From Acidimicrobiaceae bacterium (GTDB taxonomy: Bacteria > Actinomycetota > Acidimicrobiia > Acidimicrobiales > RAAP-2), in contig PLHJ01000012.1 in the NCBI GenBank assembly GCA_003138895.1, positions 21,628-79,944 on the forward strand: a DNA stretch of 58,317 nucleotides, written 5' to 3'. The notes under the pieces are model-generated. The model was not told the DNA's origin. It did no database searches and saw nothing but the letters and a program-made list of their open reading frames with translations. Shown one piece after another: positions 35,225 to 46,000 of this stretch; within the stretch, counting starts at the first letter, position 1; every line of letters starts with the position of its first letter. The translations under genes and the position numbers were made by a program.

Positions 35225-36384
35225 GTCTGCACGACAAGGCCAAAGCCGCCATTTCCAACGCACGGACATCGTTGTTGGAACTCAGTCACGATATTCACGC
35301 ACACCCCGAAATCGGTTACGAGGAGTTCTACAGTTCCGCGGCAACCGCCAAAGTCTTAAAAGAGGCGGGCTTTAGCGTCGAGGCAAACGTCGCGGGACTC
35401 GCTACTGGATTTCGCGCAACCAAGGGAACCGGCGCTTTGCACATCGCGCTGTGCGCCGAATTTGACGCGCTGCCCGACGTCGGACACGCCTGTGGTCACA
35501 ACATCATCGCCTCATCGTCGGTCGGGGCCGGCATTGGTCTCGCGGCTGTTGCCGACGATATTGACGCCACCATTGTTGTGCTCGGAACACCGTCCGAAGA
35601 AGGTGGCGGCGGCAAAATTGACATGATTAACGCCGGCGTCTTTGACGATATCCACGCCGCAATGATGGTGCACCCTTGGCCCACGGAGCGCTTAGAAGCC
35701 ACATGTCTCGCGGTGGATCATTTCGATGTCACGTTCGTTGGTAAAGAGGCACACGCCTCCGCCGCACCATGGGAGGGCATCAACGCGCTGGACGCCATGA
35801 CAATTTCTCAGGTGGCCATTGCTTTATTGCGTCAACAACTAGTTCCCGGTGACCAAATTCACGGCATTGTCTTAGAAGGTGGCAGCGCGGCGAATATCAT
35901 TCCCGCCAAAGTGATCGGACGTTATATGTGTCGTTCCGTTACCGCCGAGCGACTGGCGAAACTTCGCACGCGCGTAAAGGCCTGCTTTGACGCGGGAGCG
36001 CTCGCGACGGGTGCCACCGTGCACTACGAAGAGATCGGTAACCCCTTCTCACACATGGTTTCTGACGTCGACATCCTCGCTCACTACCGAACGAGCGCCG
36101 AAGAACTCGGTCGGAATTTTTCTCTGGATGACGAAGGAGCGGCAAAACCGACAATCTCAACAGACATGTCAAACGTGTCCTTGGTCGTGCCCTCCATTCA
36201 TCCACTCATCGCTATTGATACGCACGGCGCCGTAAATCACCAGCCCGAATTCACCGCGTCGTGCATTACGCCTTCAGCTGATAAAGCCGTTATCGATGGG
36301 GCCCTCGCCCTCGCTTTTACAGGCATCGATACAGCGAGGGATGCCCCCCTGCGAAACCGACTGTTGAAAAGGACTGCCCAATGA
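35221..36384 (+). CDS. M20 family amidohydrolase (AbgB-like)
   Basis: A 387-residue metallopeptidase/amidohydrolase of the M20D group. DIHAHPEIGYEE, AEFDALPDVGHACGHNI, GTPSEEGGGGK and GKEAHASAAPWEGINALDA mark the catalytic and dimerisation regions and resemble the p-aminobenzoyl-glutamate hydrolase B subunit. It would cleave an N-acyl amino-acid-type amide; the true substrate is unknown. It is coupled by ATGA overlaps both to the upstream carboxylase and to the downstream ABM-domain gene. Confidence 0.88.
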   Translation: MSLHDKAKAAISNARTSLLELSHDIHAHPEIGYEEFYSSAATAKVLKEAGFSVEANVAGLATGFRATKGTGALHIALCAEFDALPDVGHACGHNIIASSSVGAGIGLAAVADDIDATIVVLGTPSEEGGGGKIDMINAGVFDDIHAAMMVHPWPTERLEATCLAVDHFDVTFVGKEAHASAAPWEGINALDAMTISQVAIALLRQQLVPGDQIHGIVLEGGSAANIIPAKVIGRYMCRSVTAERLAKLRTRVKACFDAGALATGATVHYEEIGNPFSHMVSDVDILAHYRTSAEELGRNFSLDDEGAAKPTISTDMSNVSLVVPSIHPLIAIDTHGAVNHQPEFTASCITPSADKAVIDGALALAFTGIDTARDAPLRNRLLKRTAQ

Positions 36385-36677
36385 TCATTGAGCACGCGTT
36401 GTTACCAGTGGCACCGGGTGAAGAAGAAGCGTTTGAAGAAGCAATGCGACAGGCGCTACCCATCATTGAATCGGCGAAGGGCTGTCACGGTGCAAGCATC
36501 CAACGGCAAATTGAAAACCCCACAACGTTTCTGTTGCTCGTTCGTTGGGAATCCGTTGAAGCACACATGGGAGTCTTTCGAAACTCTGAAGTATTTCAGC
36601 AGTGGCGATCGCTCACGCACCATTTTTATGTGACGCCACCTACGGTGACACACTTCGAAGAACCGATTCGTCGCTAA
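36381..36677 (+). CDS. Antibiotic biosynthesis monooxygenase (ABM) domain protein
   Basis: 98 residues with a dimeric alpha/beta-barrel ABM pattern: IEHALLPVAPGEEEAFEEAM at the N-terminus, then ESAKGCHGASI, LLVRWESVEAHMGVF and FRNSEVFQQW. Members include heme-degrading and quinol-type monooxygenases, but many are uncharacterised, and no pathway is implied here. It is last in the carboxylase-M20-ABM run and is coupled by ATGA. Confidence 0.8.
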   Translation: MIIEHALLPVAPGEEEAFEEAMRQALPIIESAKGCHGASIQRQIENPTTFLLLVRWESVEAHMGVFRNSEVFQQWRSLTHHFYVTPPTVTHFEEPIRR

Positions 36678-36711
36678 ATTGATTGGTCGGTTCAATACTC
36701 ATACTGGCAGC

Positions 36712-36736
36712 AACTTTGGACCAACATCGCAAAGTT
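36712..36736. terminator. Hairpin between convergent ABM-domain and mutase genes
   Basis: AACTTTG (36712-36718) and CAAAGTT (36730-36736) form a 7-bp stem with an 11-nt loop in the 115-bp convergent spacer. There is no T-tract, so it is only a candidate termination or processing element. Confidence 0.3.
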
Positions 36737-36792
36737 AAGGTCATTCACCCGTTTTCGCGAAAGCCCGAGTCAGAAAAGGTCACCGAACGAAA

Positions 36793-38376
36793 CTAGCTTG
36801 GCTGGTAGGTTCCGAACTCTCCTCGAAGCACGTCAGCAACTTCGCCGAGCGTGGCGAGGCTACTGAGCGCTTTTTTCATGGGATATAACAAATTGGCACT
36901 TCCCCGTGCGGCGATGGCCAAGTCGTCAAGAGCAGCGCGCACTCCGTCATTGGACCTACGAACTTTTAAGGCCTGGACTCGCTCCACTTGGCTGCTCTGT
37001 TGTTCCACGTCCACGGGAAAGACTTCCGTTTTAGTTGACTGAGTTTCTATGAATTTGTTGACACCGACGACAACCTTTTCGCCTCGGTCCACGGCTTTTG
37101 CAAATGCGTACGCCGCGGATTCAATTTCGTCTTGCATGTAGCGAGCTTCAATGGCCGCCACGGCTCCACCCAAGTCGTCAATTGCTTTGATGTACTCGCG
37201 AGCTCGCTGCTCGACCTCGTCGGTGAGTGACTCCACGAAGTATGAACCACCGAGCGGATCGGCGGTGTCGCTGATGCCTGATTCGTAGCCCAGAACTTGT
37301 TGAGTGCGAAGCGCTAACTTGGCCGCTCGTTCGGTGGGCAACCCCAGCGCCTCATCAAAACCATTCGTGTGCAGACTCTGCGTGCCGCCCATCGCAGCCG
37401 CAAGCGCTTGCACCGTGACGCGCACGATATTGACCTCAGGTTGTTGCGCCGTCAAAGTGGAACCGCCAGTTTGCGTGTGAAAACGCAGCATCATGGAGCG
37501 GGGGTCCGTTGCGCCAAAGCGGTCCTTCATGATTGATGCCCATAGGCGCCGCGCCGCACGGTACTTCGCCACTTCTTCGAACAAGTTGTTGTGGGCATTG
37601 AAGAAGAAACTCAATCGGGGTGCGAAGTCATCGAGTGCCAATCCCGCCGTCAACGCTGCTTCCACGTACGCAATACCGTTCGCCAACGTAAAGGCAATCT
37701 CTTGCACCGCTGTCGATCCAGCTTCTCGAATGTGATAACCCGAGATCGAAATTGTGTTCCAATTGGGAAGTTCTTTTTGGCAATACGAGAACGTGTCAAC
37801 AATAAGCCGCATCGACTGACGAGGTGGGTAGATATACGTTCCTCGAGCTACGTATTCCTTCAAAATGTCATTTTGAATCGTGCCGCGTAGTCGGTCACCA
37901 GGAATACCTTGTTCTTCAGCCACCAGCTGGTAGAGCAACAAGAGTGTCGAGGCAGTGGCGTTGATGGTCATTGACGTCGTCACTTCGTCAAGGGGCAAGT
38001 CCTTTAGGAGAAGGCGCATGTCTTCGATCGATGAGATTGCGACACCAACTTTTCCCACTTCGCCCTGGGCCCTTGTGTGGTCGGCGTCATAACCCATCTG
38101 CGTGGGTAGATCAAAAGCGCAGGACAGGCCAGTCTGACCAGCGTTTAACAAGAACTTGAAGCGCTCATTGGTAGCTTCGGCGGTACCAAATCCCGCGTAC
38201 TGACGCATCGTCCACAGGCGTCCCCGGTACATCGTGGGATGTACGCCTCGCGTGTAGGGATACGTCCCCGGCTCACCGAGACGCTCGGCGGGGTCAAATC
38301 CGGCAAGGCTCCTCTCGTCGTAGACGGGATCAATTTCAATGCCCGAATCAGTGCTTCGTTCGTTCGTATCACTCAC
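36793..38376 (-). CDS. Methylmalonyl-CoA mutase-type large subunit (no cobalamin domain)
   Basis: About 527 residues from a GTG at 38376 (a TTG at 38385 is possible). This is the substrate-binding barrel of acyl-CoA mutases: [48 protein letters not shown] and [19 protein letters not shown]. The Tyr in TMY and the Arg in [12 protein letters not shown] fit the methylmalonyl-CoA type rather than isobutyryl-CoA mutase. The B12-binding domain is missing, as in split mutases, and should be encoded elsewhere. The adenosyltransferase at 42395-42934 would supply adenosylcobalamin. Confidence 0.9.
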   Translation of the reverse strand: MSDTNERSTDSGIEIDPVYDERSLAGFDPAERLGEPGTYPYTRGVHPTMYRGRLWTMRQYAGFGTAEATNERFKFLLNAGQTGLSCAFDLPTQMGYDADHTRAQGEVGKVGVAISSIEDMRLLLKDLPLDEVTTSMTINATASTLLLLYQLVAEEQGIPGDRLRGTIQNDILKEYVARGTYIYPPRQSMRLIVDTFSYCQKELPNWNTISISGYHIREAGSTAVQEIAFTLANGIAYVEAALTAGLALDDFAPRLSFFFNAHNNLFEEVAKYRAARRLWASIMKDRFGATDPRSMMLRFHTQTGGSTLTAQQPEVNIVRVTVQALAAAMGGTQSLHTNGFDEALGLPTERAAKLALRTQQVLGYESGISDTADPLGGSYFVESLTDEVEQRAREYIKAIDDLGGAVAAIEARYMQDEIESAAYAFAKAVDRGEKVVVGVNKFIETQSTKTEVFPVDVEQQSSQVERVQALKVRRSNDGVRAALDDLAIAARGSANLLYPMKKALSSLATLGEVADVLRGEFGTYQPS

Positions 38377-38445
38377 GATTGCCAAGGTTAGGCGTTGTTC
38401 GTTTCATTGAGAATCGCCTTTCGTAGACGTCCCGCTGGCCAAATA

Positions 38446-38459
38446 CCTCCGATCGGAGG
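38446..38459. promoter_or_regulatory. 14-bp perfect palindrome in the mutase/RDD divergent spacer
   Basis: CCTCCGATCGGAGG is fully self-complementary. It lies 29 bp upstream of the RDD-protein start and about 70 bp upstream of the mutase start. Its position suits an operator acting on either divergent gene. No regulator gene is adjacent. Confidence 0.4.
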
Positions 38460-38488
38460 GACCCTCGCGTAGCGGTAAAGATAGGGGG

Positions 38489-39025
38489 ATGAAATGCGCC
38501 CAATGCGGAACTGAACTTCAATCGAACACCTGTAGCAACTGTGGCACAAAGGCACCGAAGTTTGCACCCTCGGGAATAACGGACGAAGTCACGGGCGTCA
38601 TGCTGGCTGGTTGGGGGCGCCGCATCGGTGCCACCTACGTGGACTGGGTACTGATCTTTCTGCTGGTACTCCTGTTACGAGCGTTCAATGTGAGCACCGC
38701 GCTTAACTTCGTGATCACGATCACTGCCCAAGCGGCATATCTTGTGATTCTGCTTGCCGCGGGACGGCGCCAAACCCTTGGCAACTTGATTGCTCGCACG
38801 CGAGTCTGTGACGCGACGACGGGTAATCCAATCTCATGGCGTCAGTCGGGGCTTCGCTGCCTGCCAATGTCGGTAACGGCCATCTTGTTGGTCGTGGATT
38901 TACCGGGCCTCGTGATTTTTGGTTTGGTCTTTATGCTCTTTGACCTTTTCTATCCACTGCGTGATCTACGAAATCAGACCTTGCACGACAAGTTCGCGGG
39001 AACGCTCGTCGCGGTGAACGTCTAG
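38489..39025 (+). CDS. RDD family membrane protein with N-terminal zinc ribbon
   Basis: 178 residues. An N-terminal zinc ribbon (MKCAQCGTELQSNTCSNCG, two CxxC pairs) is followed by an RDD domain: GWGRRIGATYVDWVLIFLLV near residue 46, further hydrophobic segments, and RNQTLHDKFAGTLVA at the end. The function of RDD proteins is mostly unknown; transport roles have been proposed for some. AGGGGG directly abuts the ATG with no spacer, which is unusual. The stop interlocks with that of the convergent rhodanese-ThiF gene in CTAG. Confidence 0.88.
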   Translation: MKCAQCGTELQSNTCSNCGTKAPKFAPSGITDEVTGVMLAGWGRRIGATYVDWVLIFLLVLLLRAFNVSTALNFVITITAQAAYLVILLAAGRRQTLGNLIARTRVCDATTGNPISWRQSGLRCLPMSVTAILLVVDLPGLVIFGLVFMLFDLFYPLRDLRNQTLHDKFAGTLVAVNV

Positions 39026-40188
39026 ACCTTCAAGGTCGCGTGCGGCATGCACAAGTCGTCGTACTCGGCGATCACAATCTCGCCAGCGTTTTCGCCACAG
39101 GCGGGACACGCCGGGTCACGACGAACCTTGAAGGTGCGAAAACTCTCGTCCATTGCGTCATAGGTCAAGAGACGACCAATGAGGGGCTCGCCGAGGTCCA
39201 AAATCAACTTGATGGCCTCGAGGGCTTGGATGGAACCAATGATGCCGGGCAGCACGCCGAGAACACCCGCTTCAGCACAACTCGGGGCGAGTTCGGCCGG
39301 CGGCGGTTCGGGGATCATGCAGCGATAGCAAGGTCCGACGTACGGACTAAAGACGGTTACTTGACCTTCGAAGCGGAAAATCGATCCGTGCACGACCGGA
39401 ATATTCTTTAGCAAGGCTGCGTCGTTGACGAGATAACGAGTCGGGAAATTGTCGGTCCCGTCAACAATGACGTCGTAACCATCGATGATCGACAAAATAT
39501 TGTCGGCGCCAAGGCGCGTGTCATAGGTCACGACATTGACGTCGGGGTTCATTGCCGTCAGCGTTTTCTTTGCGCTGTCGACCTTGCGATCACCAATGCG
39601 GTCCATGTTGTGAAGGATCTGTCGTTGAAGATTCGATGAATCCACCACGTCCATGTCAATGATGCCAAGGGTTCCCACGCCGGCGGCGGCGAGATACAGC
39701 GCCGCGGGCGAACCAAGTCCGCCGGCACCGAGCAAGAGCACCTTCGCATCGAGCAACTTCATTTGACCCTTGTCGCCAACTTCTGGGAGCAACAGGTGGC
39801 GCTGGTAACGATTGCGCTGGTCGGGCGTTAAGACGCGAGGCGTCGACCAAGGAAGACCGTCGTCCTTCCAGCGGTTAAAACCACCGATGACCGAGACAAC
39901 ATTTTGGTACCCGAGTTGTTGCAACGTCCGAGCAGCGAAGGCCGAACGAACGCCGCCCGCGCAGTACACCGCGACGGGCTTTTCCTTATCGGGCAGACGA
40001 CCTTCTACCGAAAATTCGAGATTGCCACGTGGCACGTGCACAGCGTTGGGCAGAGCACCTTGTTCGTACTCGTCGGGCTCACGGACATCGAGAATTTGGT
40101 ACTTGGAAAGATTCGCCGCAACTTCGGATGGATCAATTTCGGTGATCTCGGCCTTGGCAGCGTTAAGTAGATCTCTGGGGGTTGACAC
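39022..40188 (-). CDS. moeB: Rhodanese-ThiF fusion: sulfur-carrier adenylyltransferase (MoeB/MoeZ-like)
   Basis: 388 residues. The N-terminal rhodanese domain (about 15-118) has the active Cys76 in YCAGGVRS. It is followed by a ThiF/MoeB adenylyltransferase with GAGGLGSPAALYLAAAG near residue 154, DGTDNFPTRYLVND, and two zinc CxxC pairs (CYRC, CPAC). Such enzymes adenylate the C-terminal Gly of MoaD/ThiS-like carriers and hand over sulfur. In MoeZ/MOCS3 the rhodanese is C-terminal; here it is N-terminal. moaC is in the window, so molybdopterin synthesis is plausible, but thiamine or thiolation roles are also possible. Confidence 0.92.
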   Translation of the reverse strand: MSTPRDLLNAAKAEITEIDPSEVAANLSKYQILDVREPDEYEQGALPNAVHVPRGNLEFSVEGRLPDKEKPVAVYCAGGVRSAFAARTLQQLGYQNVVSVIGGFNRWKDDGLPWSTPRVLTPDQRNRYQRHLLLPEVGDKGQMKLLDAKVLLLGAGGLGSPAALYLAAAGVGTLGIIDMDVVDSSNLQRQILHNMDRIGDRKVDSAKKTLTAMNPDVNVVTYDTRLGADNILSIIDGYDVIVDGTDNFPTRYLVNDAALLKNIPVVHGSIFRFEGQVTVFSPYVGPCYRCMIPEPPPAELAPSCAEAGVLGVLPGIIGSIQALEAIKLILDLGEPLIGRLLTYDAMDESFRTFKVRRDPACPACGENAGEIVIAEYDDLCMPHATLKV

Positions 40189-40266
40189 GTTTTCTCCTCG
40201 TGACTGGGTCTAAATCTTACCCGTTGAGTCAGGAATTGCAACCAGCTCATCTGGTAGACCCAACTC

Positions 40267-40866
40267 ATGCAACTGCGAGCAATTTTGGCGTCTCGACGAA
40301 TGGTTCGCTCGTTTGACGGAACTCCGGTCGATCTTGATTGGCTCGAGGGCCTTTGCGAGGACGCACTGCGAGCTCCTACGGCGGGCAACACCGCCGGGGT
40401 GTACATGTACACGGTAGGAGCGGCCGACGTTGCTACGTATATGTCACTTTCGACCGACGAAACGTGGCGAAAAGCGGCGAATCGAGCACCGGGATTAGCC
40501 CGAGCGGGTGGAGTCGTGCTGATTACGTCGAGTCCAAAACTCTACGCCGAGCGTTACCGCGAGGACGACAAAGCCAACTCCGGTTTGGGCGACCTTTCGA
40601 TGTGGCCACTTCCCTACTGGCACGCCGACGCCGCTATGGCAACGATGGCGCTGTTGCTTCTCCTTGAAGAAGCGAACTGGCAAGCAACGCTGTGGGGAAG
40701 TTTTCGACGAACGAGCGACGTTCTGCCCTGGATTGGTGCCGGCCCGGATGAAGAACTTTTTGGAGCCGTGTTGGTGGGACGTTCCGACGGCCATGGCGTA
40801 CGTTCTCGCTCACTCGAGCGAAACGTTCCCACGCGCAAACAGCGAGTACGCCGGGTGAGGACCTAG
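40267..40866 (+). CDS. Nitroreductase family protein
   Basis: A 199-residue FMN-dependent nitroreductase-fold protein. The N-terminal AILASRRMVRSFDGTPVD and APTAGNTAGVYMY are flavin-contacting segments, and WHADAAMATMALLLLLEEANWQATLWGSFR near residue 118 is the central helix region. The substrate is not evident. The basic C-terminus (RKQRVRRVRT) is unusual for the family. Its TAG interlocks with the pepA stop in a 4-bp CTAG overlap. Confidence 0.85.
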   Translation: MQLRAILASRRMVRSFDGTPVDLDWLEGLCEDALRAPTAGNTAGVYMYTVGAADVATYMSLSTDETWRKAANRAPGLARAGGVVLITSSPKLYAERYREDDKANSGLGDLSMWPLPYWHADAAMATMALLLLLEEANWQATLWGSFRRTSDVLPWIGAGPDEELFGAVLVGRSDGHGVRSRSLERNVPTRKQRVRRVRT

Positions 40867-42374
40867 TCGACGCTGGCGCTACTCGCGAGGTCGGTGAGGT
40901 ACGAAAGGATCGTCCGCGCACCAAACGCGGTGGCACCCTTGGTTCGGTAGCCCCGAGCGGCATCGGACCTGCCCGGACCGGCGATGTCGAGGTGAGCCCA
41001 GTTTTCGTCACCGACGAACCGTCGAAGAATCAACGCGGCCGAAATAGAGCCAGCCTTTCCGGGCTTGCCGATGTTTTTCATATCGGCCACGTCGGATTCG
41101 ATGTGGGATTCATAAGCATCAAAAAGAGGCAGACGACAGAAGGCTTCGCCAGACTCTCCGCTGGCCTTCAACAAGTCTTCGGCCAATTCGTTACTCGTTG
41201 AAAAAAGCGCTCCAATTTCGTCACCAAGAGCAACCGCTTGGGCACCCGTCAGAGTGGCCACGTCGATAATCGCGTCAGGTTTGGCTTCTACCGCCAAGCT
41301 GAGCCCGTCAGCGAGAATCAAGCGACCTTCCGCATCGGTGTTCAGCACTTCAATGGTCATATTATTTCGAATCGTTAAGACGTCACCGGGCTTGGTGGCG
41401 GTACCACTCGGAAGATTTTCGGTCACAGGTGTAATCGCTGTCACCTTGACGGGAATGTTAAGACGACTGGCCGCCGAAAGAACGCTGAGCACCACTGCCG
41501 CACCCGTCATGTCCGTCTTCATCGTCATCATGCCTTCGCCCGATTTAAGTGACAAGCCTCCAGAATCAAACGTCACGCCTTTTCCCACCAAGACAACGTG
41601 AGGCAACTTGTCCTTCGGTCGTGGATCGTACGTAGCGTAAATGAGACGCGGGGGTTCTTCCGAACCTTGGCTCACGCCCAGCAGACCTCCCAGACGCTCG
41701 TCCTTGATCTTTCCTTCGTTCCAAACATTCACCCTGACGTGCGCATCGAACTCCAGTCGCGATTCAGCAATTTTCGCGAATTCCTTTGGCGGCAGATAGC
41801 CCGCCGGTGTGTCAATGAGGCACTTCGCCCAGTTCACCGCGTCGGCTACCACGACACCATCACGAAGACCAACCTCGAGGTCGTCGTGGACAGCCACTGG
41901 AGGAAGCGTTGAGCTAAGAGGGACAACGGCGAACACCGTGTCGATTGCGTCAGCGACCTTGTAGCGATAGGAACTGAGAAGAGCGCCTTCGCCCAGCGAC
42001 TGTGCCACCGACCGGAAGTTTGTAATGTCATCAATATCGAGCAAAAAAGCGACGGACGTTTTTCCAGCGCCCTTAACGGCGGCGGCCGCGAAAAGGCGCC
42101 AATCGTCGAGAGAGACCGTGCCTTTGCCGGTGCTGATAAACGTCACGTTGCAGTTCCCGAAACTGCGAACGACGGCGAACGAACCAATGGCACTCGTCAA
42201 ACCTTGTTGCGTGCACCAGGGAACCTCGAGAACCCTTGGAATCGTCAATTCGCCAATGGTGCTCGGAACCAACGGTGAAACGCGGGCAACTTCACCATCA
42301 AAACGAACCGGGATGGCTACGCTCGAGAACTCAACGAGTTCGTTGATGGTGGCTAAAAGAGCATTTCGCGACAT
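40863..42374 (-). CDS. pepA: Leucyl aminopeptidase (M17)
   Basis: A 503-residue cytosolic M17 aminopeptidase. VGKGVTFDSGGLSLKSGEGM contains metal- and substrate-binding Lys/Asp residues, DMTGAAVVLSVL follows, and NTDAEGRLILADGL is the family signature. ATLTGAQAVALG and SISAALILRRFVGDENWAHLDIAG are also typical. It cleaves N-terminal residues from peptides. It lies 20 bp downstream of the adenosyltransferase gene on the same strand. Confidence 0.96.
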   Translation of the reverse strand: MSRNALLATINELVEFSSVAIPVRFDGEVARVSPLVPSTIGELTIPRVLEVPWCTQQGLTSAIGSFAVVRSFGNCNVTFISTGKGTVSLDDWRLFAAAAVKGAGKTSVAFLLDIDDITNFRSVAQSLGEGALLSSYRYKVADAIDTVFAVVPLSSTLPPVAVHDDLEVGLRDGVVVADAVNWAKCLIDTPAGYLPPKEFAKIAESRLEFDAHVRVNVWNEGKIKDERLGGLLGVSQGSEEPPRLIYATYDPRPKDKLPHVVLVGKGVTFDSGGLSLKSGEGMMTMKTDMTGAAVVLSVLSAASRLNIPVKVTAITPVTENLPSGTATKPGDVLTIRNNMTIEVLNTDAEGRLILADGLSLAVEAKPDAIIDVATLTGAQAVALGDEIGALFSTSNELAEDLLKASGESGEAFCRLPLFDAYESHIESDVADMKNIGKPGKAGSISAALILRRFVGDENWAHLDIAGPGRSDAARGYRTKGATAFGARTILSYLTDLASSASVD

Positions 42375-42394
42375 GAGACTGCCTTTCTACTTGC

Positions 42395-42934
42395 TTAACG
42401 AACGCGCGCCGGGCGATGCATCGGACCCTCGGCCCAGCGGGCCATTGTCCAGGCGAGGTCACTCAGTCGGTTGAGGTAGTGCACGACGAGGGAATTCTCG
42501 ATGGCGTAACCAACAGCCGTTCTCTCGGCACGGCGGATTACGGTTCTCGCCACGTCGAGCGCGGCGGAAAGTTGATTCTCCCCCGGTACCACAAACTCTT
42601 TGGGCATCTCAATCTCTAAAGAAAGGCGATCAATCTCTTGTTCGAGGCGATCAATCATGGACTGCGTGACCAGTGATTGCTCAGGCTTCAATTTGTGGCG
42701 GTTCTCTGGCAGCGTGGCGACCTCGGCCATCAGCACCCACAAATCACGCTCGAGTTGAATCAGTAATTCGTTGATTGGACTTCCCGTTTCACTCAGCGAA
42801 CGAGCCCAGCCCAAACATGCTTGGGCTTCGTCGACGGCACCGTTTACTTCAATGGGATCAGAGCTTTTGTCGACACGACCACCAAAGTAGAGACCGGTCG
42901 TACCGTCATCGCCGGCTCGGGTGTAAATCTTCAT
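42395..42934 (-). CDS. Cob(I)alamin adenosyltransferase, PduO/MMAB type
   Basis: 179 residues. The N-terminal KIYTRAGDDGTTGLYFGGRV is the PduO ATP-binding loop, VNGAVDEAQACLGWARS follows, and ARTVIRRAERTAV and YLNRLSDLAWTMARW near the C-terminus complete the family pattern. It transfers the adenosyl group of ATP to cobalamin, producing the cofactor for the methylmalonyl-CoA mutase encoded at 36793-38376. It is divergent from metH across 89 bp; no cobalamin riboswitch is recognisable there. Confidence 0.94.
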   Translation of the reverse strand: MKIYTRAGDDGTTGLYFGGRVDKSSDPIEVNGAVDEAQACLGWARSLSETGSPINELLIQLERDLWVLMAEVATLPENRHKLKPEQSLVTQSMIDRLEQEIDRLSLEIEMPKEFVVPGENQLSAALDVARTVIRRAERTAVGYAIENSLVVHYLNRLSDLAWTMARWAEGPMHRPARVR

Positions 42935-43023
42935 TCGTCAAGCGTACCGTTAGGCTTCTTTATCTCTCCAAGAACACGTTGAACGCTCTGAGTTCGCCGT
43001 GTCGGGGGTAGCCTAAAAGGCCA

Positions 43024-46000
43024 ATGGAATCCGTTTCCTTCCTCCCTTACGCCCAGGTGGACCCCGCAGACCCCTATCTCAGCGCGCTCGCACGTGGCAC
43101 CGTCATCTACGACGGCGCCACCGGGACGAACTTGCAAATGCTCAATCTTGGTGCCGATGATTTTGGTGGCGCTGCCCTTGAAGGTTGCAACGAAATTTTG
43201 GTGCAAACGAGACCCAAGATCATTGAAGACTTGCACCGCTCGTTCTTGGAAGTTGGCGTTGACGCCATTGAGACTGATTCGTTTGGATCGTTTTCGGTCG
43301 TTCTCGCCGAATACGGCATTGCTGACCAGGCGCATTCTCTGGCGCTCGCTTCCGCACAAATTGCTCGACGAGTAGCTGACGAATACGCGAGTCCGGGTTC
43401 ACCTAGGTTTGTCGCTGGTTCGATTGGACCCGGAACCAAATTTCCTTCGCTCGGACAAATTTCCTACCAGGATTTAAGTGCCAGCTACGAAGAATTGGCC
43501 TACGGACTTCTCGAGGGCGGCGTGGACTTGCTGCTCGTCGAAACCATGTACGACCTTTTATCGGGGAAGGCCGCCATTGCCGCGTGTCACCGAGCCATGG
43601 CCCGTCATGGTCGTCGCGTTCCCATCCAGGCCCAAGTCACGATTGAACTGACCGGACGAATGTTGCCCGGTACAGAAATTGGCGCCGCAATTACGTCACT
43701 CGTCCCCATGGGCATTGACGTGCTCGGCCTTAACTGCGCCACCGGACCAGTCGAAATGTACGAGCCGCTTCACCAACTAAGCGACACGGCACCGCTGCCC
43801 CTGGCGTGCCTGCCCAACGCTGGTCTTCCCAGCGTCGTGGACGGCTTGATGCACTACGACCTCACACCCGAGGCGCTCGCTCAACACCTCAGCCGTTTCG
43901 TCGCCGAGTTCGGAGTCGCCGCAGTTGGTGGGTGTTGTGGCACGTCGCCAGAACACTTACGCCACGTCGTCGACGCGGTTCGAAGCGTGAAGCCCGCACC
44001 GCGTACACCCATCTTGGAACCATCGGCAGCATCCATTTATTCGGCGACTCCGTACCATCAAGACCAGTCAGTGCTGCTCGTGGGTGAGCGCACGAACGCC
44101 AACGGTTCAAAGAAATTTCGTGAAGCCATGCTCGAAGGTGACTGGGATACTTGTATCGCGATTGGCCGTGATCAAATTAAAGAGGGTGCCCACATCTTGG
44201 ACGTCTGCGTTGACTACACCGGCGCCGACGGCGTGGCGGACATGCACGAACTAATGAGCCGACTCGCCACGCAGTCATCCGTACCAGTCATGGTTGACAC
44301 CACCGAAACCAAAGTCGCGCGAGCCGCTCTTAGTTGGTTAGGCGGAAAAGCCATTCTCAACTCCGTCAACTTAGAAGAAGGCGACGGACCCGGAACTCGC
44401 TTGGATGGCTTTCTCTCGCTGGCCGCGGAATTTGGCTGTGGCGTCGTCGCCACGTGCATCGACGAAGAGGGCCAAGCCCGTGACGCCGATTGGAAAGTTC
44501 GCGCCGCCAAGGCCATTACTGATCTCGCAGTTGAACGTTACGGCCTCAGTGCCGAAGACATATTTATTGATACGTTGGCGTTGCCGCTTTCAACGGGCAT
44601 GGTGGATTCACGTCGCGACGGCATTGAAACGATTGAAGCCATTCGTCGAATCAAGACCGAACTGCCGGGCGTGCAAACAATTCTCGGACTTTCGAATATT
44701 TCCTTTGGCTTGAACCCAGCCGCTCGACAAGTCTTGAACAGCGTGTTTCTGCACGAATGCGCCGAGGCCGGTCTCGACGCCGCCATTGTGCACGCGTCAA
44801 AGATTCTCCCGCTCGCCCGAGTGGATGAAGAAGCGAGGCGAATTTGCCTCGACCTTATTTATGACCGTCGAAGTGATGACTACGACCCCTTGTCGGCTCT
44901 TCTTCATCTCTTTGAAGGCGTGAGCGTGTCGTCGTCGTCGGGTCCGAGTTTGGAGAATCTCTCCCTACGCGACCGACTACGCCGAAGAATCATTGACGGC
45001 GTGCGCGTCGGACTTGAAGTTGATCTCCAACAAGCGCTCGACGAGCCCATCTTGCCGCTCGATATCGTGAACGACATTCTTCTTGATGGCATGCGTGAAG
45101 TCGGCGAACTCTTCGCGAGCGGAGAAATGCAACTTCCCTTTGTCTTGCAGAGCGCGGAAACCATGAAGATGGCCGTGGCCTATCTCGAACCATTCATGGA
45201 AAAAAGTGACCAGGGTGGAAGAGGAACGGTCGTACTCGCGACGGTGAAGGGCGATGTTCACGACATTGGAAAAAATCTGGTGGACATCATTCTCACCAAC
45301 AATGGTTACGAAGTCGTCAACCTTGGTATCAAGGTGGGCATCAATGAAATGTTGACCGCCGTCGAAGAACACAATGCTGACGCGCTCGGAATGAGCGGTC
45401 TACTCGTGAAATCAACGCTCATCATGCGTGAGAACTTAGAAGTCATGAACGATCGCCAGTTCGAGAAAATTCCTGTGTTGCTCGGTGGCGCGGCACTGAC
45501 GCGTACGTACGTTGAACGCGACCTTCGAGAAACCTACAACGGTCGAGTTTTCTACGGGAAAGACGCCTTCGAGGGTCTGCGCGTTCTCGACCGTTTGGGT
45601 GAGCTTCGCCGTGGTGCAGAAGATGACCCCTTATTCGGTCGTGAAATCTCAGAGCGACGTGTGCCGCGTCGTAGTCGCGATGGCCAAGCACCTGCGCCTG
45701 AGGGGCTTCCTTCGCGCAGCCCCTCAGTGCCGTCCGATACCCAATTGTTTCCGCCGCCCTTTATTGGAAGTCGCGTGGCCAAGGGTGTCTCTCTCGATGA
45801 CATCAGTGAATATTTGAATCTGACGGCGCTGTTTCGAAACCAATGGGGATTTCGACCAGAAAACGGTGAAGACGACGGTGCCTTCAAAGAGCGCGTTCGT
45901 TCGGTGCTTCGCGACCAACTCGCCATTGCCAAGGCCGACGACCTTCTTATTCCCCAGGTCGTGTGGGGACATTTTCCGGCAGCGTCCGAGGGTCAAGATC

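Noticed and set aside
42935..43023. Cobalamin riboswitch upstream of metH
   Set aside because: Only 89 bp are available and no B12-box-like sequence is recognisable.
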